Numbered from the stretch's first letter, positions 1 through 7,802 are shown. The stretch is 64,000 nt of DNA from Legionella maceachernii (GCF_900167045.1 NZ_FUXJ01000005.1:62001-126000); one strand, 5' to 3'. Numbers and translations: made by a program. The notes: generated by a model from the sequence alone, not told the origin.

Positions 1-534
1 AACCCAATTATTGATGGTGTTTCGCGCTTTTTCAGGTAGATTTTTAAAATCAGCTTGGTGAAATTGAGTGATTTTGGCTTGTTGTAAAGCGGTAAGAAAC
101 GCTGGAATATAAGAAAAACTACGGTCTGCCCAAAGCGCGTTTGCAATTAAGAGCACCGAGTTATTGTCATCGCTTTTACAATAAGCATCTCTCGGACAGG
201 CATTCGATCCTAACAAATTGGCGTCAATCGCCTCTAAATTAAACTTATTTCCATTGTCTTCATTAAAATGAAGAAGCTTAGCGAGTTGTTGTTGCGTAGT
301 ACCCTGGGCACCATTCAGTAAAATAACTAAAAGGGAGGAAAGACTGTACGGTGAAAGGATGATATTTTGGTTCGGTTGTGTCACCTGTTTATAGAGATCA
401 AATGCAAATTCGTTGAGTGCTTCTTTTTGTGTGTTGTACACCGTTGTTGTGTTGCTGTGCGTTTGTAAGGGGAAATTGAGAAAGAAAATAATAAATGATG
501 TAACCATCCATTTCCGTGTCATGAGAGTCATCAT
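1..534 (-). CDS. Serpin family protease inhibitor, C-terminal part beyond window
   Basis: I translated this frame by hand: 178 codons are open from the ATG at 534 to the window edge. After a hydrophobic N-terminus (about residues 9-25, a likely signal peptide) come serpin landmarks: NEFAFDLYKQV, then NIILSPYSLSSLLVILLNGA, then GTTQQQLAKLL, and later ALWADRSFSY and ARNTINNWV. These match the helix A to helix F region of the serpin fold. Serpins are suicide inhibitors of serine or cysteine proteases. The reactive-centre loop lies outside the window, so inhibitory activity cannot be judged. An insert CPRDAYCKSDDNN carries two cysteines. A GGAG lies 6 bases before the start. The gene begins 35 bases after the DUF2063 gene on the same strand, so cotranscription with the RiPP-like operon is likely. 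A second ATG follows immediately at 531. Confidence 0.82.
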   Translation of the reverse strand, partial: MMTLMTRKWMVTSFIIFFLNFPLQTHSNTTTVYNTQKEALNEFAFDLYKQVTQPNQNIILSPYSLSSLLVILLNGAQGTTQQQLAKLLHFNEDNGNKFNLEAIDANLLGSNACPRDAYCKSDDNNSVLLIANALWADRSFSYIPAFLTALQQAKITQFHQADFKNLPEKARNTINNWV

Positions 535-569
535 CTTTTCTCCAAATCGATCGATTGAATGGTGAATAC

Positions 570-1343
570 TTAAGCTTTCTTTTCAAATAACTGTTCATTA
601 AGCCAAGAATGTAATTCTTGGACTATGTAATTCGCTACGTCTTCCTCGGGCATTTGTTGACACAAGCATTCGCAAATTTCAACGAATGAAGCTTGAGATT
701 CGATTTCTTTAAGTACAAGCTGTTCTAACGGGTTAAGCTTGCAATAACGTACCTCTAACCCGCGACGCCAAACAAGCACCGACTGTGGTCGTTTAAGTTT
801 TTTAGGGTGAGGTATTGAGTTGCCCCGACGTACTGCTTCAATGAGAGCAAGACTGTTCCAGTGAAAGCAAAGCGTCTGGCTTGAGGGATGCAGGTGGAAT
901 TTAAGACTAGGCCATTCACTTGGGGAAAGTTGCTGTAAATCGATTTCGGTTAATAGAACCGGATTGCGACTCACAACCGCCCGGGATTCTGCCCATTCGA
1001 AGGCAGCAATCTCACTTAGATAGGGTTTTTTACGATAAGGAAGTGTTTCAATCAGAAATTGACTTAAATTTTGACCGAATGTGTCGAGCGAATAGTGATA
1101 GGACGGGTAAGTGTCTGTGTATTTTTTACAGAGCTGAATGAACTTTGATTCTCCTATCACCGCAACAAGTGTGGCATAGTCGCTCATTAATATTTCTTCA
1201 AGTCTGCTATAAAATCCTTGTGCATAAATAGCAATTCTGTCCTCGATTGATCCGCGTGGTGGCGGGCATAGGTAGGGTTTAATGAGAGGCTCTAAAGTAA
1301 GCATGGAATTTTGCATTAACGTATGTAATTCATTGAGTTTCAT
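570..1343 (-). CDS. DUF2063 / HvfC-BufC-like partner protein of the MNIO enzyme
   Basis: This 257-residue protein has the N-terminal DUF2063 pattern (IAIYAQGFYSRLEEILMSDY near residues 37-56, DTFGQNL near 87-93, ALIEAVRRG near 166-174). DUF2063 proteins are encoded next to DUF692 (MNIO) enzymes and act as partners that help bring the precursor peptide to the oxygenase, as shown for the Hvf, Tgl and Buf systems. The start codon overlaps the stop of the MNIO gene in an ATGA, which implies translational coupling. The C-terminal third has YIVQELHSWL, compatible with the winged-helix-like peptide-binding module of the family, though that is inference. No catalytic motif is visible. Confidence 0.85.
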   Translation of the reverse strand: MKLNELHTLMQNSMLTLEPLIKPYLCPPPRGSIEDRIAIYAQGFYSRLEEILMSDYATLVAVIGESKFIQLCKKYTDTYPSYHYSLDTFGQNLSQFLIETLPYRKKPYLSEIAAFEWAESRAVVSRNPVLLTEIDLQQLSPSEWPSLKFHLHPSSQTLCFHWNSLALIEAVRRGNSIPHPKKLKRPQSVLVWRRGLEVRYCKLNPLEQLVLKEIESQASFVEICECLCQQMPEEDVANYIVQELHSWLNEQLFEKKA

Positions 1344-2212
1344 ATCTTTAAGCTCTCTTTTGTGGCGAATAGATTATTCTGCTGAATTACTTTTGCGAGC
1401 ATTAATTCTTGCCATAGCTCCTCAAAGGGCGGAATATGATCATCGCGCTCAATCATTGTCGATACATTACCAAACCGATTAACCGCCTTAGCATAAAGAT
1501 CCCAAACTTCAGTGATGATCGGGTGATCATGAGTATCGATAATATAATCGATACAATTTAAATGGCCTGCTAAATGGAATTGTTGAACTCGATGGATAGG
1601 CACTGAATGGATATAGTGCATAGGGTCGAAGCCGTGATTAAATGCACTCACATAAATGTTATTGATATCCAATAAAATTAAGCAATCCGAACGATTAGCA
1701 ATTTCGCTAAGAAATTCCCACTCTGTCATTTCAGATTCTTTATAAGTAATGTAGCTGGATACATTTTCTAATAGTATTCGTCGCTGATAAAAATCTTGCA
1801 CGTAATTTATTCGGTCGACGACATGTGCAATGGCTTTCTCAGTATAGGGTAAAGGTAATAGATCATGCATGTTCCGTTGATTAACCCCAGTCCAACACAA
1901 ATGATCCGAGATCCATTGAGGGTGAATGCGATCGGCTAATTGTTTGACGCGTTTCAAATATTCATCATTGAGAGGATCGGAACTACCGATGGATAAGGAA
2001 ACACCATGCATGACAAGAGGATAATTCTCACGGATTTTATCCAAGTAATAAAGGGGGGTTCCGCCGTCAACGAGGTAGTTTTCTGTTAGAATTTCAAACC
2101 AATCCACAGCAGGTAAGCGCTCTAAAATGGTGTGATAATGATCTGTTCTTAAGCCAAGTCCCATGCCTAAGGGTGAATATTTTTTTTCTTGAACGCCATT
2201 ATTGTTTTCCAT
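1340..2212 (-). CDS. DUF692 multinuclear non-heme iron oxygenase (MNIO), RiPP-maturing
   Basis: A complete 290-residue DUF692/UPF0276 protein. Visible family motifs, in order, are GLGLR (18-22), FEILTENYL (39-47), HGVSLSIG (69-76), SDHLCW (102-107), LLPLPYTEKA (118-127), LLENVSSY (147-154), DINNIYVSAFNHG (182-194), FHLAGH (212-217), DTHDH (226-230) and IERD (254-257). H69, H104, E149, D182, H193, H217, D226/H228 and E255 are the expected iron ligands of the TIM barrel. Characterised members (MbnB, TglH, HvfB, BufB) oxidise cysteines of peptide precursors to oxazolones, thiooxazoles or related products. The gene lies between a 24-cysteine secreted precursor and a DUF2063 partner, so cysteine modification of that precursor is the likely job (inference). 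No strong Shine-Dalgarno precedes the ATG. Confidence 0.93.
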   Translation of the reverse strand: MENNNGVQEKKYSPLGMGLGLRTDHYHTILERLPAVDWFEILTENYLVDGGTPLYYLDKIRENYPLVMHGVSLSIGSSDPLNDEYLKRVKQLADRIHPQWISDHLCWTGVNQRNMHDLLPLPYTEKAIAHVVDRINYVQDFYQRRILLENVSSYITYKESEMTEWEFLSEIANRSDCLILLDINNIYVSAFNHGFDPMHYIHSVPIHRVQQFHLAGHLNCIDYIIDTHDHPIITEVWDLYAKAVNRFGNVSTMIERDDHIPPFEELWQELMLAKVIQQNNLFATKESLKI

Positions 2213-2240
2213 GGAATTCTCAGGTGACTAAGTTATAAAA

Positions 2241-2266
2241 ATAGATGTCCCATGGGGGACATCTAT
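2241..2266 (-). terminator. Intra-operon hairpin terminator between precursor and MNIO genes
   Basis: An 11-bp perfect stem (ATAGATGTCCC with GGGACATCTAT) closes a 4-base loop. Read on the minus strand it is followed at once by TTTTTATAAC. It lies just after the precursor stop and before the MNIO start. It looks like a leaky Rho-independent terminator that would give more precursor than enzyme mRNA. Confidence 0.75.
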
Positions 2267-2279
2267 GGATTAACCCCGA

Positions 2280-2927
2280 TTAATATGAACCGCTTGAACT
2301 CTTGCAGCTGTTTTTGCTTTTGCAAGAATTAGAACTTTTGCAGCTGTTTTTACTTTTGCAGTAATTAGAGCTTTTACAGCTGTTTTTGCTTTTGCACGAA
2401 TTAGAACTCTTGCAGCTGTTTTTGCTTTTGCAAGAATTAGAACTTTTACAGCTGTTTTTGCTTTTGCAAGAATTAGAGCTTTTACAGCTGTTTTTGCTTT
2501 TGCAAGAATTAGAGCTTTTACAGCTGTTGTTGCTTTTGCACGAATTAGAGCTTTTACAGCTGTTGTTGCTTTTGCAAGAATTAGAGCTTTTGCAGCTGTT
2601 TTTACTTTTGCAAGAATTAGAGCTTTTACAGCTGTTGTTGCTTTTGCAAGAATTAGAGCTTTTACAGCTGTTGCTGCTTTTGCAAGAATTAGAACTTTTA
2701 CAGCTGTTTTTGCTCTTGCACGAGTTTTTTGAATCATTAGAGCCACCATAACCTGAATCAGAACCTTTAGAGTCTCCATAATCTGAATTGGTACCTCCGT
2801 AACCGGAGTTAGAGCCTCCAGAGGTGTTCGGGGTACTTCCATAACCGCCACCCCAACCAGAAGCATAAAGGCCCGAGGTGAAGAGAGTTGCTGCTGCAGT
2901 TGCGATGATGAGACTTTTCTTATCCAT
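2280..2927 (-). CDS. Secreted 24-cysteine NSCKS-repeat precursor, putative MNIO substrate
   Basis: The 215-residue product starts MDKKSLIIATAAATLF and has a Sec signal peptide with a likely cleavage after LYA (about residue 22). A Gly/Ser/Tyr/Asn-rich linker with GYGG repeats follows to about residue 67. The rest is a regular array of six-residue units, KSSNSC alternating with KSKNSC or KSNNSC, giving 24 cysteines at a strict spacing of six and ending KSSSGSY. The only variant unit is NYC near the end. The gene heads an operon with MNIO and DUF2063 genes, which fits a large RiPP precursor related in logic to bufferins (BufA) and HvfA, but the EGxCG core of HvfA is absent. I chose the ATG at 2927 over one four codons upstream because GGAG lies 6 bases before it. 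Metal binding is inference. Confidence 0.88.
   Translation of the reverse strand: MDKKSLIIATAAATLFTSGLYASGWGGGYGSTPNTSGGSNSGYGGTNSDYGDSKGSDSGYGGSNDSKNSCKSKNSCKSSNSCKSSNSCKSSNSCKSNNSCKSSNSCKSKNSCKSSNSCKSNNSCKSSNSCKSNNSCKSSNSCKSKNSCKSSNSCKSKNSCKSSNSCKSKNSCKSSNSCKSKNSCKSSNYCKSKNSCKSSNSCKSKNSCKSSSGSY
2304..2726 (-). repeat. Coding tandem repeat, 18/36-bp period, in the precursor gene
   Basis: The cysteine array is encoded by an 18-bp unit that alternates between two versions, giving a 36-bp higher-order period. On the plus strand the units read like CAGCTGTTTTTGCTTTTGCA followed by an AGAATTAGA-type half. Because the unit length is divisible by three, long open frames also appear in other frames. 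They are side effects of the repeat. Confidence 0.95.
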
Positions 2928-2983
2928 TTCAATCTCCATTTGTAAATAGACGAAAATCTTCTTTAAGGATAGATGAGCGATTA

Positions 2984-2989
2984 ATTATA
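2984..2989 (-). promoter_or_regulatory. Probable -10 element of the precursor operon
   Basis: A perfect TATAAT reads on the minus strand about 57 bases upstream of the precursor ATG. No good -35 hexamer sits 16-18 bases further upstream, where the sequence is CGCCGT-like and belongs to the edge of a REP-like repeat. An activator or alternative sigma factor may therefore be needed. Confidence 0.45.
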
Positions 2990-3013
2990 TTCAAATTTAT
3001 GACAGGACGGCGT

Positions 3014-3095
3014 CGTCCCGAACCGAGTGACGAAACTCCTGGATTAAGTTAGAGCCATGAATTAGGGAGATTCTTCACTGTGTGATCAGGATGAC
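3014..3095. repeat. Diverged copy of the REP-like hairpin repeat
   Basis: The stretch begins CGTCCCGAACCGAGTGACG and ends ATCAGGATGAC, with GAGCCATGAATTAGGGAG in the middle. It matches the general plan of the repeats at 16751-17300 and 61971-62231 with many substitutions. It fills the gap between the MFS gene and the precursor gene. Confidence 0.6.
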
Positions 3096-3108
3096 GCAGC
3101 ATATAACA

Positions 3109-4344
3109 TTACAGGGCAGCATTTCCTGAAATAAAAGCAGTTTTACCTCGTTCTTGGTAGAACAAGGCAAAAAATCCAATCACAGCAATTGCTAGAGTCA
3201 ATGGAATAACACTTAAGCCATAAATAAAAGCACTAGACACGCCAGAGCCACCAAACGTATGGATTAAAAAGCCGATGCTCGTATGGAATGCATAGCCAAA
3301 ACTCATGATGATCATATTAGCAATGGCAGTAGTAATGCCGGCTACCTGTTCAGGTAAGTAGGTCGATGCTTTGTAAATGGCCAAAATCTGATAAGCACTG
3401 CAAACACCTACTAAAATAAAACTCAATGCCATTGTATTTGCAGTAAATTGCTTAGAAATAAGTGCTAAAAAGACCAGCATCATTGCAATTCCAGCTCCAA
3501 TAATGACACCGAGATAATTATTGGTTTTCTCGGCAATGAAACTGAGCACAGGAGCACCAAAGCACATGCCAATAAAAATCATCGAAGGCAGATAACTAGC
3601 TAGTGTTGGATCGAAGCCATAAACCCGCTTAATGAACGCGGAACCCCAAACATCGGCGAACCCCTCCAGAGGACCTACCATTAGGCCTGATAAAAGACAT
3701 AATGCGATCACTTGTCGGTTGGTAAGAACTCGTTTGATATCCGCCATGATTGAATGGGGTTGAATGTCTTTTTCAATCTCGGGCACGATAAAATAAGTTA
3801 ATGCAGCGAGTAAAATACCAAAAAAAGCAAAAATTTCTACTACGGTTTTATAACCAAGATGGGTGCAAAGATAACTTACTGGACCGCCGCCGTAGATTGC
3901 ACCAATTAAGCCTATCGTGACCGAGAAGCTTAGCATTCGCGTAAATTGCTGTTCTTTGAATGCCATGCGAATTATTTTAAACGTGCCTAGAATTGCTGCT
4001 GAAGAACCCATACCAATTAGAGCACGACCAATCATTGGATACATCCAACGTTCTGCAAAAAGAATGGGTAGAAGGCCAATGACCGTGAGCAAAATGCAAC
4101 TCGACATCACTTTTTTAGGTCCAAAACGATCTAGCATAATGCCAATGGGTAAATGCATCAGCGAGTAACCTAGATAATAGACACCGGAAAATTGGCCAAA
4201 AACCGTGGTATCAATGTGAAATTGCTGAATAAAATTATCCAGCATGATGTTAGGCATGACTCGTAAAATGTATTGATAGGCATAGAATAATGAAGCAATG
4301 ATCCATATTGCCCATGCTGCAACGCGTGTAATTGATGTATTCAT
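3109..4344 (-). CDS. Major facilitator superfamily transporter
   Basis: A 411-residue integral membrane protein with about 12 hydrophobic segments and the MFS motif A between helices 2 and 3 (GIMLDRFGPKKV, residues about 68-79). A central charged loop (PEIEKDIQPHSIMADIKR) separates two six-helix halves. The substrate cannot be told from the sequence. It is codirectional with the downstream precursor operon but separated by 181 bases and a hairpin repeat, so it is probably a separate unit. Confidence 0.85.
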   Translation of the reverse strand: MNTSITRVAAWAIWIIASLFYAYQYILRVMPNIMLDNFIQQFHIDTTVFGQFSGVYYLGYSLMHLPIGIMLDRFGPKKVMSSCILLTVIGLLPILFAERWMYPMIGRALIGMGSSAAILGTFKIIRMAFKEQQFTRMLSFSVTIGLIGAIYGGGPVSYLCTHLGYKTVVEIFAFFGILLAALTYFIVPEIEKDIQPHSIMADIKRVLTNRQVIALCLLSGLMVGPLEGFADVWGSAFIKRVYGFDPTLASYLPSMIFIGMCFGAPVLSFIAEKTNNYLGVIIGAGIAMMLVFLALISKQFTANTMALSFILVGVCSAYQILAIYKASTYLPEQVAGITTAIANMIIMSFGYAFHTSIGFLIHTFGGSGVSSAFIYGLSVIPLTLAIAVIGFFALFYQERGKTAFISGNAAL

Positions 4345-4961
4345 AACTTATCGCTTCAGTAGTGTTAGTTTAATGAAATCAACTCTAATCTTTTTATAAG
4401 AGCTGGAGGACAAAGTGTAATGAATGGCTTGAAAAGTACTCCGCTTAGCGGAGAAGCTTATGAAGAGAAGCTATAAAAGAATGTATGCGAGTAGACATGT
4501 TTTGTTTCTCACAACGAGCAAAAATCATGGTCATTCGGATCATGATATGATCATTGTAAAACGATGTCAAGTCTAAATAGTAATAGTGCAAGGGTAAATT
4601 CATCTCATTTTTGAAAATAAACGCCTTATCTTTTTGTCTATTTTATGATTTTTATGCGCGTAATAAATGCAATATAATGAGGCTAGTAGACTTGATTCCG
4701 TGCATAAAGCACGGAAAGTAGACTTTTTAGTTTTATATAGTACTATTAGAGGTGTTTACCTTGATTAATAGCGAGACTCAAAGAGGCAAAATTGTAAAGG
4801 TTATATTAAATTTTTTTTACATTTTGCAATCATCTTTTACAAGTTCGAACGAAATTGTTATGATGGGATAAAATTTCAGTTCACTCGTAAGATGATTATT
4901 TGTTTAGGAAATACAAATTAGTCATTATCCAATTAACACGTGTCTTTTGAGAGCGACTATC
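4345..4961. other. Gene-free 617-bp stretch with several inverted repeats
   Basis: No convincing gene is present. I see three hairpin-capable sites: CTCCGC-TTA-GCGGAG at 4439-4453, GATCAT-GAT-ATGATC at 4538-4552, and an 8-bp stem TTCCGTGC-ATAAA-GCACGGAA at 4696-4716 followed by a T-rich stretch (GTAGACTTTTTAGTTTT). A promoter for the downstream effector candidate lies at 4836-4864. The third hairpin could end a small plus-strand RNA, but no promoter for one is obvious. Confidence 0.5.
4836..4864 (+). promoter_or_regulatory. Sigma-70 promoter of the Ulp1-like protease gene
   Basis: TTTACA (4836-4841) and TATGAT (4859-4864) are separated by exactly 17 bases. The predicted start near 4871 gives an untranslated leader of about 90 bases before the ATG at 4962. 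Confidence 0.65.
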
Positions 4962-7184
4962 ATGAGTTTAAATGAATATCAAAAAACAGAGTTAGAAAGG
5001 GAATACGATTCGCTGGCTCAATATGTGGAGGCCAGAGTTGCTTGGAGCGAGTTGAGACAGCATATTGTGGCGTTTTGTGAGCAAGAAGGGATAGAACTTT
5101 ATCAACTTAAAGCACTTCCCAAGGAAATTGCTAAAGTGGTAATCCGTCAATTTATAGAGATTCTCCCAGGACCTTCAAGTTCCACCGTTTCGGATGGACA
5201 GGTCGCCGCCGAATTGGAGAAGCGGTTAATATGGAAAGAAGCGTTTAAAAAGCTTTGCACTGAGACAATGCTCGTTAATGATAGTTATGATGATCTAAGA
5301 CACTATTTAAGCAGCAATCTTTCGGATTGGAAACAGATTAAAGAAGCGGTTATTGTTTTTTGTCTTAAAGAAGGAATAGAACTCTATAACATAAGGACTT
5401 TGCCGTATTGGCAGGCCCAATATTTACTGAGGAAGTTGGTTGATTTGATCGCAGTTCCTTTGGATAAAGACCTTCTTGGTGAAGAGCAATACACCATAAA
5501 ATTGCAGGAGCGACGAATATGGAAACAGGAGTTCTTAGCCTGTAGAAAAGAAGCAGACGAGCAAATGCTTGAAGAACATAGGAATGCTGATTTAAGCGTG
5601 GGGCATCAATTCCAACGAACTGGAAAAGTGAGTCGCCAAACGTTACTCACGCTTAAGGACATGAAAGATCTTCTGGGTGTTGAGGGCTTTAACGCTGACG
5701 ATACACTTAAGTCTGATCCTTTTCCCCTTGCAGAGATCGACCCTCTCGATGCAGAACCCATTCAAACCCTTATTAATCAAGTTGAGAAGGATGTATTTCT
5801 ACCTATTGTGCATGATGGGCATTGGTTCTATTTGAAAAGAGAGAAAGGAGAGTGGGTTATTCACGATTCACAACCCTATGCTGATGGTAGTCATTCCTTC
5901 AGTACGGGCCATTCACTCACGCCCCGACAAGGTACTATCTATGGTCAATGCTTCGATTTTCTTGAAAAGATGCATAAACAAAATGATTTTGGAACCTTAC
6001 GATACTTCACCACTGGAACCCAGTCGAATGACTATGAATGTGGCACATACGTCGTTAACGCTTGGAGACAACTAGCCAATAGGGATTACGTTGCCCAAAA
6101 TCATGATCAGATTCTTTTTGAATTGCTCGATAAGCAAGTTCCCAGTTGGCGAGAAATTAAGAAAAGTAGAGAGGCAAGAGAAAATGAGCATCGATCTTCC
6201 TCTTCGAGGATGGAACCGTGGAATGAAGCACTCTTAAGTCATGGAAAGGAACCAATCCAGGACTACCCATTCCCAGTAACTAAGCTTAAAGGGTATGATC
6301 TGTCAGCAGCTCATGGTCACCGATTAGAAAGCAAGGATTCGCTAAGTAAAGTTGAGCAACCCGGTATTGGATTAGGAGGTATTACTCCGCTATTATTTGG
6401 GGAAACCGAACAAATCGACCGTCGCGGATTAGGGCAAGTAACTCAAGCCCACGCGGCAATTGGACAAACCTATACTCATTCTGGGTCCCAAAGAGTTCAG
6501 TCAGGCGCAGCGAATGAGCGCGTTGTACCTACTGGTAGAAGATCGGAGATAGATACTTCTAATGGTCGAGGTAATCTTGCTACAACTGCTTTCAAAACGC
6601 GATCATTCACCGTACCCACTGAGAGAGAGAAGGAGTTTAAGAGACGAATCGCTGTATTAGAGGAAACGCTAGAAGAGCTTTTAGACAAAGCAGCGGAGTT
6701 CGAAGAAATAAAGAAAGAGAAGATAAGAGAATATAGGGTGTTTGTAAACGAGCATGCGATTGCTGATGAAATCTCAGAACCCAATGAAACTTTGCAGCGT
6801 ATGCATGAGGAAATTAAAAAATATAGATTGGCTGAGGAGGCAGCGAAAACAATCCATGGGCGTATTTCCGAGGCTTTGGATACTTATAAAGAAAACCCGT
6901 CATATCAAGCCTATATTGTTTTCCAAGGAGTAGCTGATAAAGCAATCAAAGAGAATTTACCTATTCTAGCAACGCCTCGAAATAAAGATAAAATGATTGG
7001 GTATAATATACTAGGGTTAATTGCAGGATTAGTTATTTTTTATTTTGCCTATGCGGCAATTGATTACTTCAGCGACCCTAAGCGAAGAGGTTGTTCTATA
7101 TGGGCTACTCGTTCTGAAAAAATAGTCCGCGGCGTAGAAGATGCATTGGATGCATTAGATCCTGTGCAGATTCAAGTTTTTTAA
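4962..7184 (+). CDS. Ulp1-like (clan CE) cysteine protease, putative type IV effector
   Basis: A 740-residue protein. Its N-terminal part contains a duplicated module, seen as VAFCEQEGIELYQLKALP (about 36-53) and VIVFCLKEGIELYNIRTLP (about 130-148), each followed by a WK[EQ]-type segment. A clan CE peptidase domain follows, with HW (H287), HDSQPYADG (D302), and GTQSNDYECGTYVV giving oxyanion Q354 and nucleophile C360. This is the arrangement of Ulp1/SENP deSUMOylases and bacterial deubiquitinases such as Legionella LupA. After a Ser/Gly-rich linker come a charged coiled coil (about 560-650) and one transmembrane helix (about 678-703) with a short charged tail. An upstream TTG at 4947 is in frame, but ATG at 4962 is preferred. 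The eukaryotic-type fold suggests action on host ubiquitin-like conjugates at a membrane (inference). Confidence 0.8.
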   Translation: MSLNEYQKTELEREYDSLAQYVEARVAWSELRQHIVAFCEQEGIELYQLKALPKEIAKVVIRQFIEILPGPSSSTVSDGQVAAELEKRLIWKEAFKKLCTETMLVNDSYDDLRHYLSSNLSDWKQIKEAVIVFCLKEGIELYNIRTLPYWQAQYLLRKLVDLIAVPLDKDLLGEEQYTIKLQERRIWKQEFLACRKEADEQMLEEHRNADLSVGHQFQRTGKVSRQTLLTLKDMKDLLGVEGFNADDTLKSDPFPLAEIDPLDAEPIQTLINQVEKDVFLPIVHDGHWFYLKREKGEWVIHDSQPYADGSHSFSTGHSLTPRQGTIYGQCFDFLEKMHKQNDFGTLRYFTTGTQSNDYECGTYVVNAWRQLANRDYVAQNHDQILFELLDKQVPSWREIKKSREARENEHRSSSSRMEPWNEALLSHGKEPIQDYPFPVTKLKGYDLSAAHGHRLESKDSLSKVEQPGIGLGGITPLLFGETEQIDRRGLGQVTQAHAAIGQTYTHSGSQRVQSGAANERVVPTGRRSEIDTSNGRGNLATTAFKTRSFTVPTEREKEFKRRIAVLEETLEELLDKAAEFEEIKKEKIREYRVFVNEHAIADEISEPNETLQRMHEEIKKYRLAEEAAKTIHGRISEALDTYKENPSYQAYIVFQGVADKAIKENLPILATPRNKDKMIGYNILGLIAGLVIFYFAYAAIDYFSDPKRRGCSIWATRSEKIVRGVEDALDALDPVQIQVF

Positions 7185-7200
7185 GTAAATGAAGAGCGCA

Positions 7201-7216
7201 TTCCGCGCTAGCGGAA
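7201..7216. terminator. Short inverted repeat between convergent genes
   Basis: TTCCGC-GCTA-GCGGAA forms a 6-bp stem 16 bases after the protease stop and before the convergent DUF1415 gene. No T-tract follows, so its terminator role is uncertain. Confidence 0.35.
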
Positions 7217-7232
7217 ATAGCAATACTTAGCG

Positions 7233-7802
7233 TTATGGCAGTAATTCAATTTCGAGGGATGTGCAATTGATTAATATTTTTTTAATCTCTTCTATCCCTA
7301 GTCCACGCAGAGAATCCATATTGGTCTTAGGGATTTGTTCTGTGTCTCCATAAAAAGCAATCGCTTTTTCCACGCTTTCTTCGCGCAGTAAGTGGAGCAT
7401 GGGGTAGGGGGAGCGGTTGGTGTAGTTAGTCACCTCATCAAATCCCGCATCCGCAAAACAGTAATCAGGATGAAAAGTGGCTAATTGATAGATTCCTTCA
7501 TAGTCGTTTTCAAATAAGCGGGCCTCAGCTGCATCCACAAAATCCAGGTAATGAAAAAAATCTTCAAATAGCTTAGGAAAAACTAAAAAGGTCGTCTCAA
7601 TAGAAGATTCATGGTCCAATCGTTGGACCTCTACCATTAATGCCTCAAGTGCTTCTTGAAGGGTTTGTGCTCTACTGACTTGGATTTTTAAAGTACCTCG
7701 ATTGACCTCTCGTTTGGCAAAAGGGCAAATATTCAATTGGATAACAAATAAGCGAATCCAATTGAGTGTGTGTTGTATTATCAATTCATCGGTTTGAGAC
7801 AT
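7233..7802 (-). CDS. DUF1415 family protein
   Basis: A 189-residue soluble protein with the DUF1415 landmarks LNICPFAKRE (about 24-33), LATFHPDYCFAD (about 106-117) and NRSPYPMLHLLREESVEKA (about 128-146). The family is common in gammaproteobacteria and has no assigned reaction. It is single and convergent with the protease gene. The start ATG at 7802 lies about 90 bases from the divergent secreted-protein gene. Confidence 0.85.
   Translation of the reverse strand: MSQTDELIIQHTLNWIRLFVIQLNICPFAKREVNRGTLKIQVSRAQTLQEALEALMVEVQRLDHESSIETTFLVFPKLFEDFFHYLDFVDAAEARLFENDYEGIYQLATFHPDYCFADAGFDEVTNYTNRSPYPMLHLLREESVEKAIAFYGDTEQIPKTNMDSLRGLGIEEIKKILINCTSLEIELLP

Noticed and set aside
398-598. A 66-residue minus-strand frame upstream of the serpin
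   Set aside because: It overlaps the serpin start in another frame and ends early. The serpin frame has family motifs.
2304-2726. Possible CRISPR array because of the roughly 36-bp period
   Set aside because: There are no unique spacers. Every base belongs to the repeat, and it is translated in frame.
2270-2932. A 220-residue minus-strand frame and a 121-residue plus-strand frame full of Ala/Lys/Leu or Leu/Glu repeats
   Set aside because: They are alternative frames of the cysteine-repeat gene. The 18-bp unit keeps all frames open. Only the cysteine frame has a well-placed Shine-Dalgarno and a signal peptide.
4420-4476. An 18-codon frame MNGLKSTPLSGEAYEEKL with GGAGG upstream
   Set aside because: It is short, overlaps an inverted repeat, and has no supporting context. 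It could be chance.
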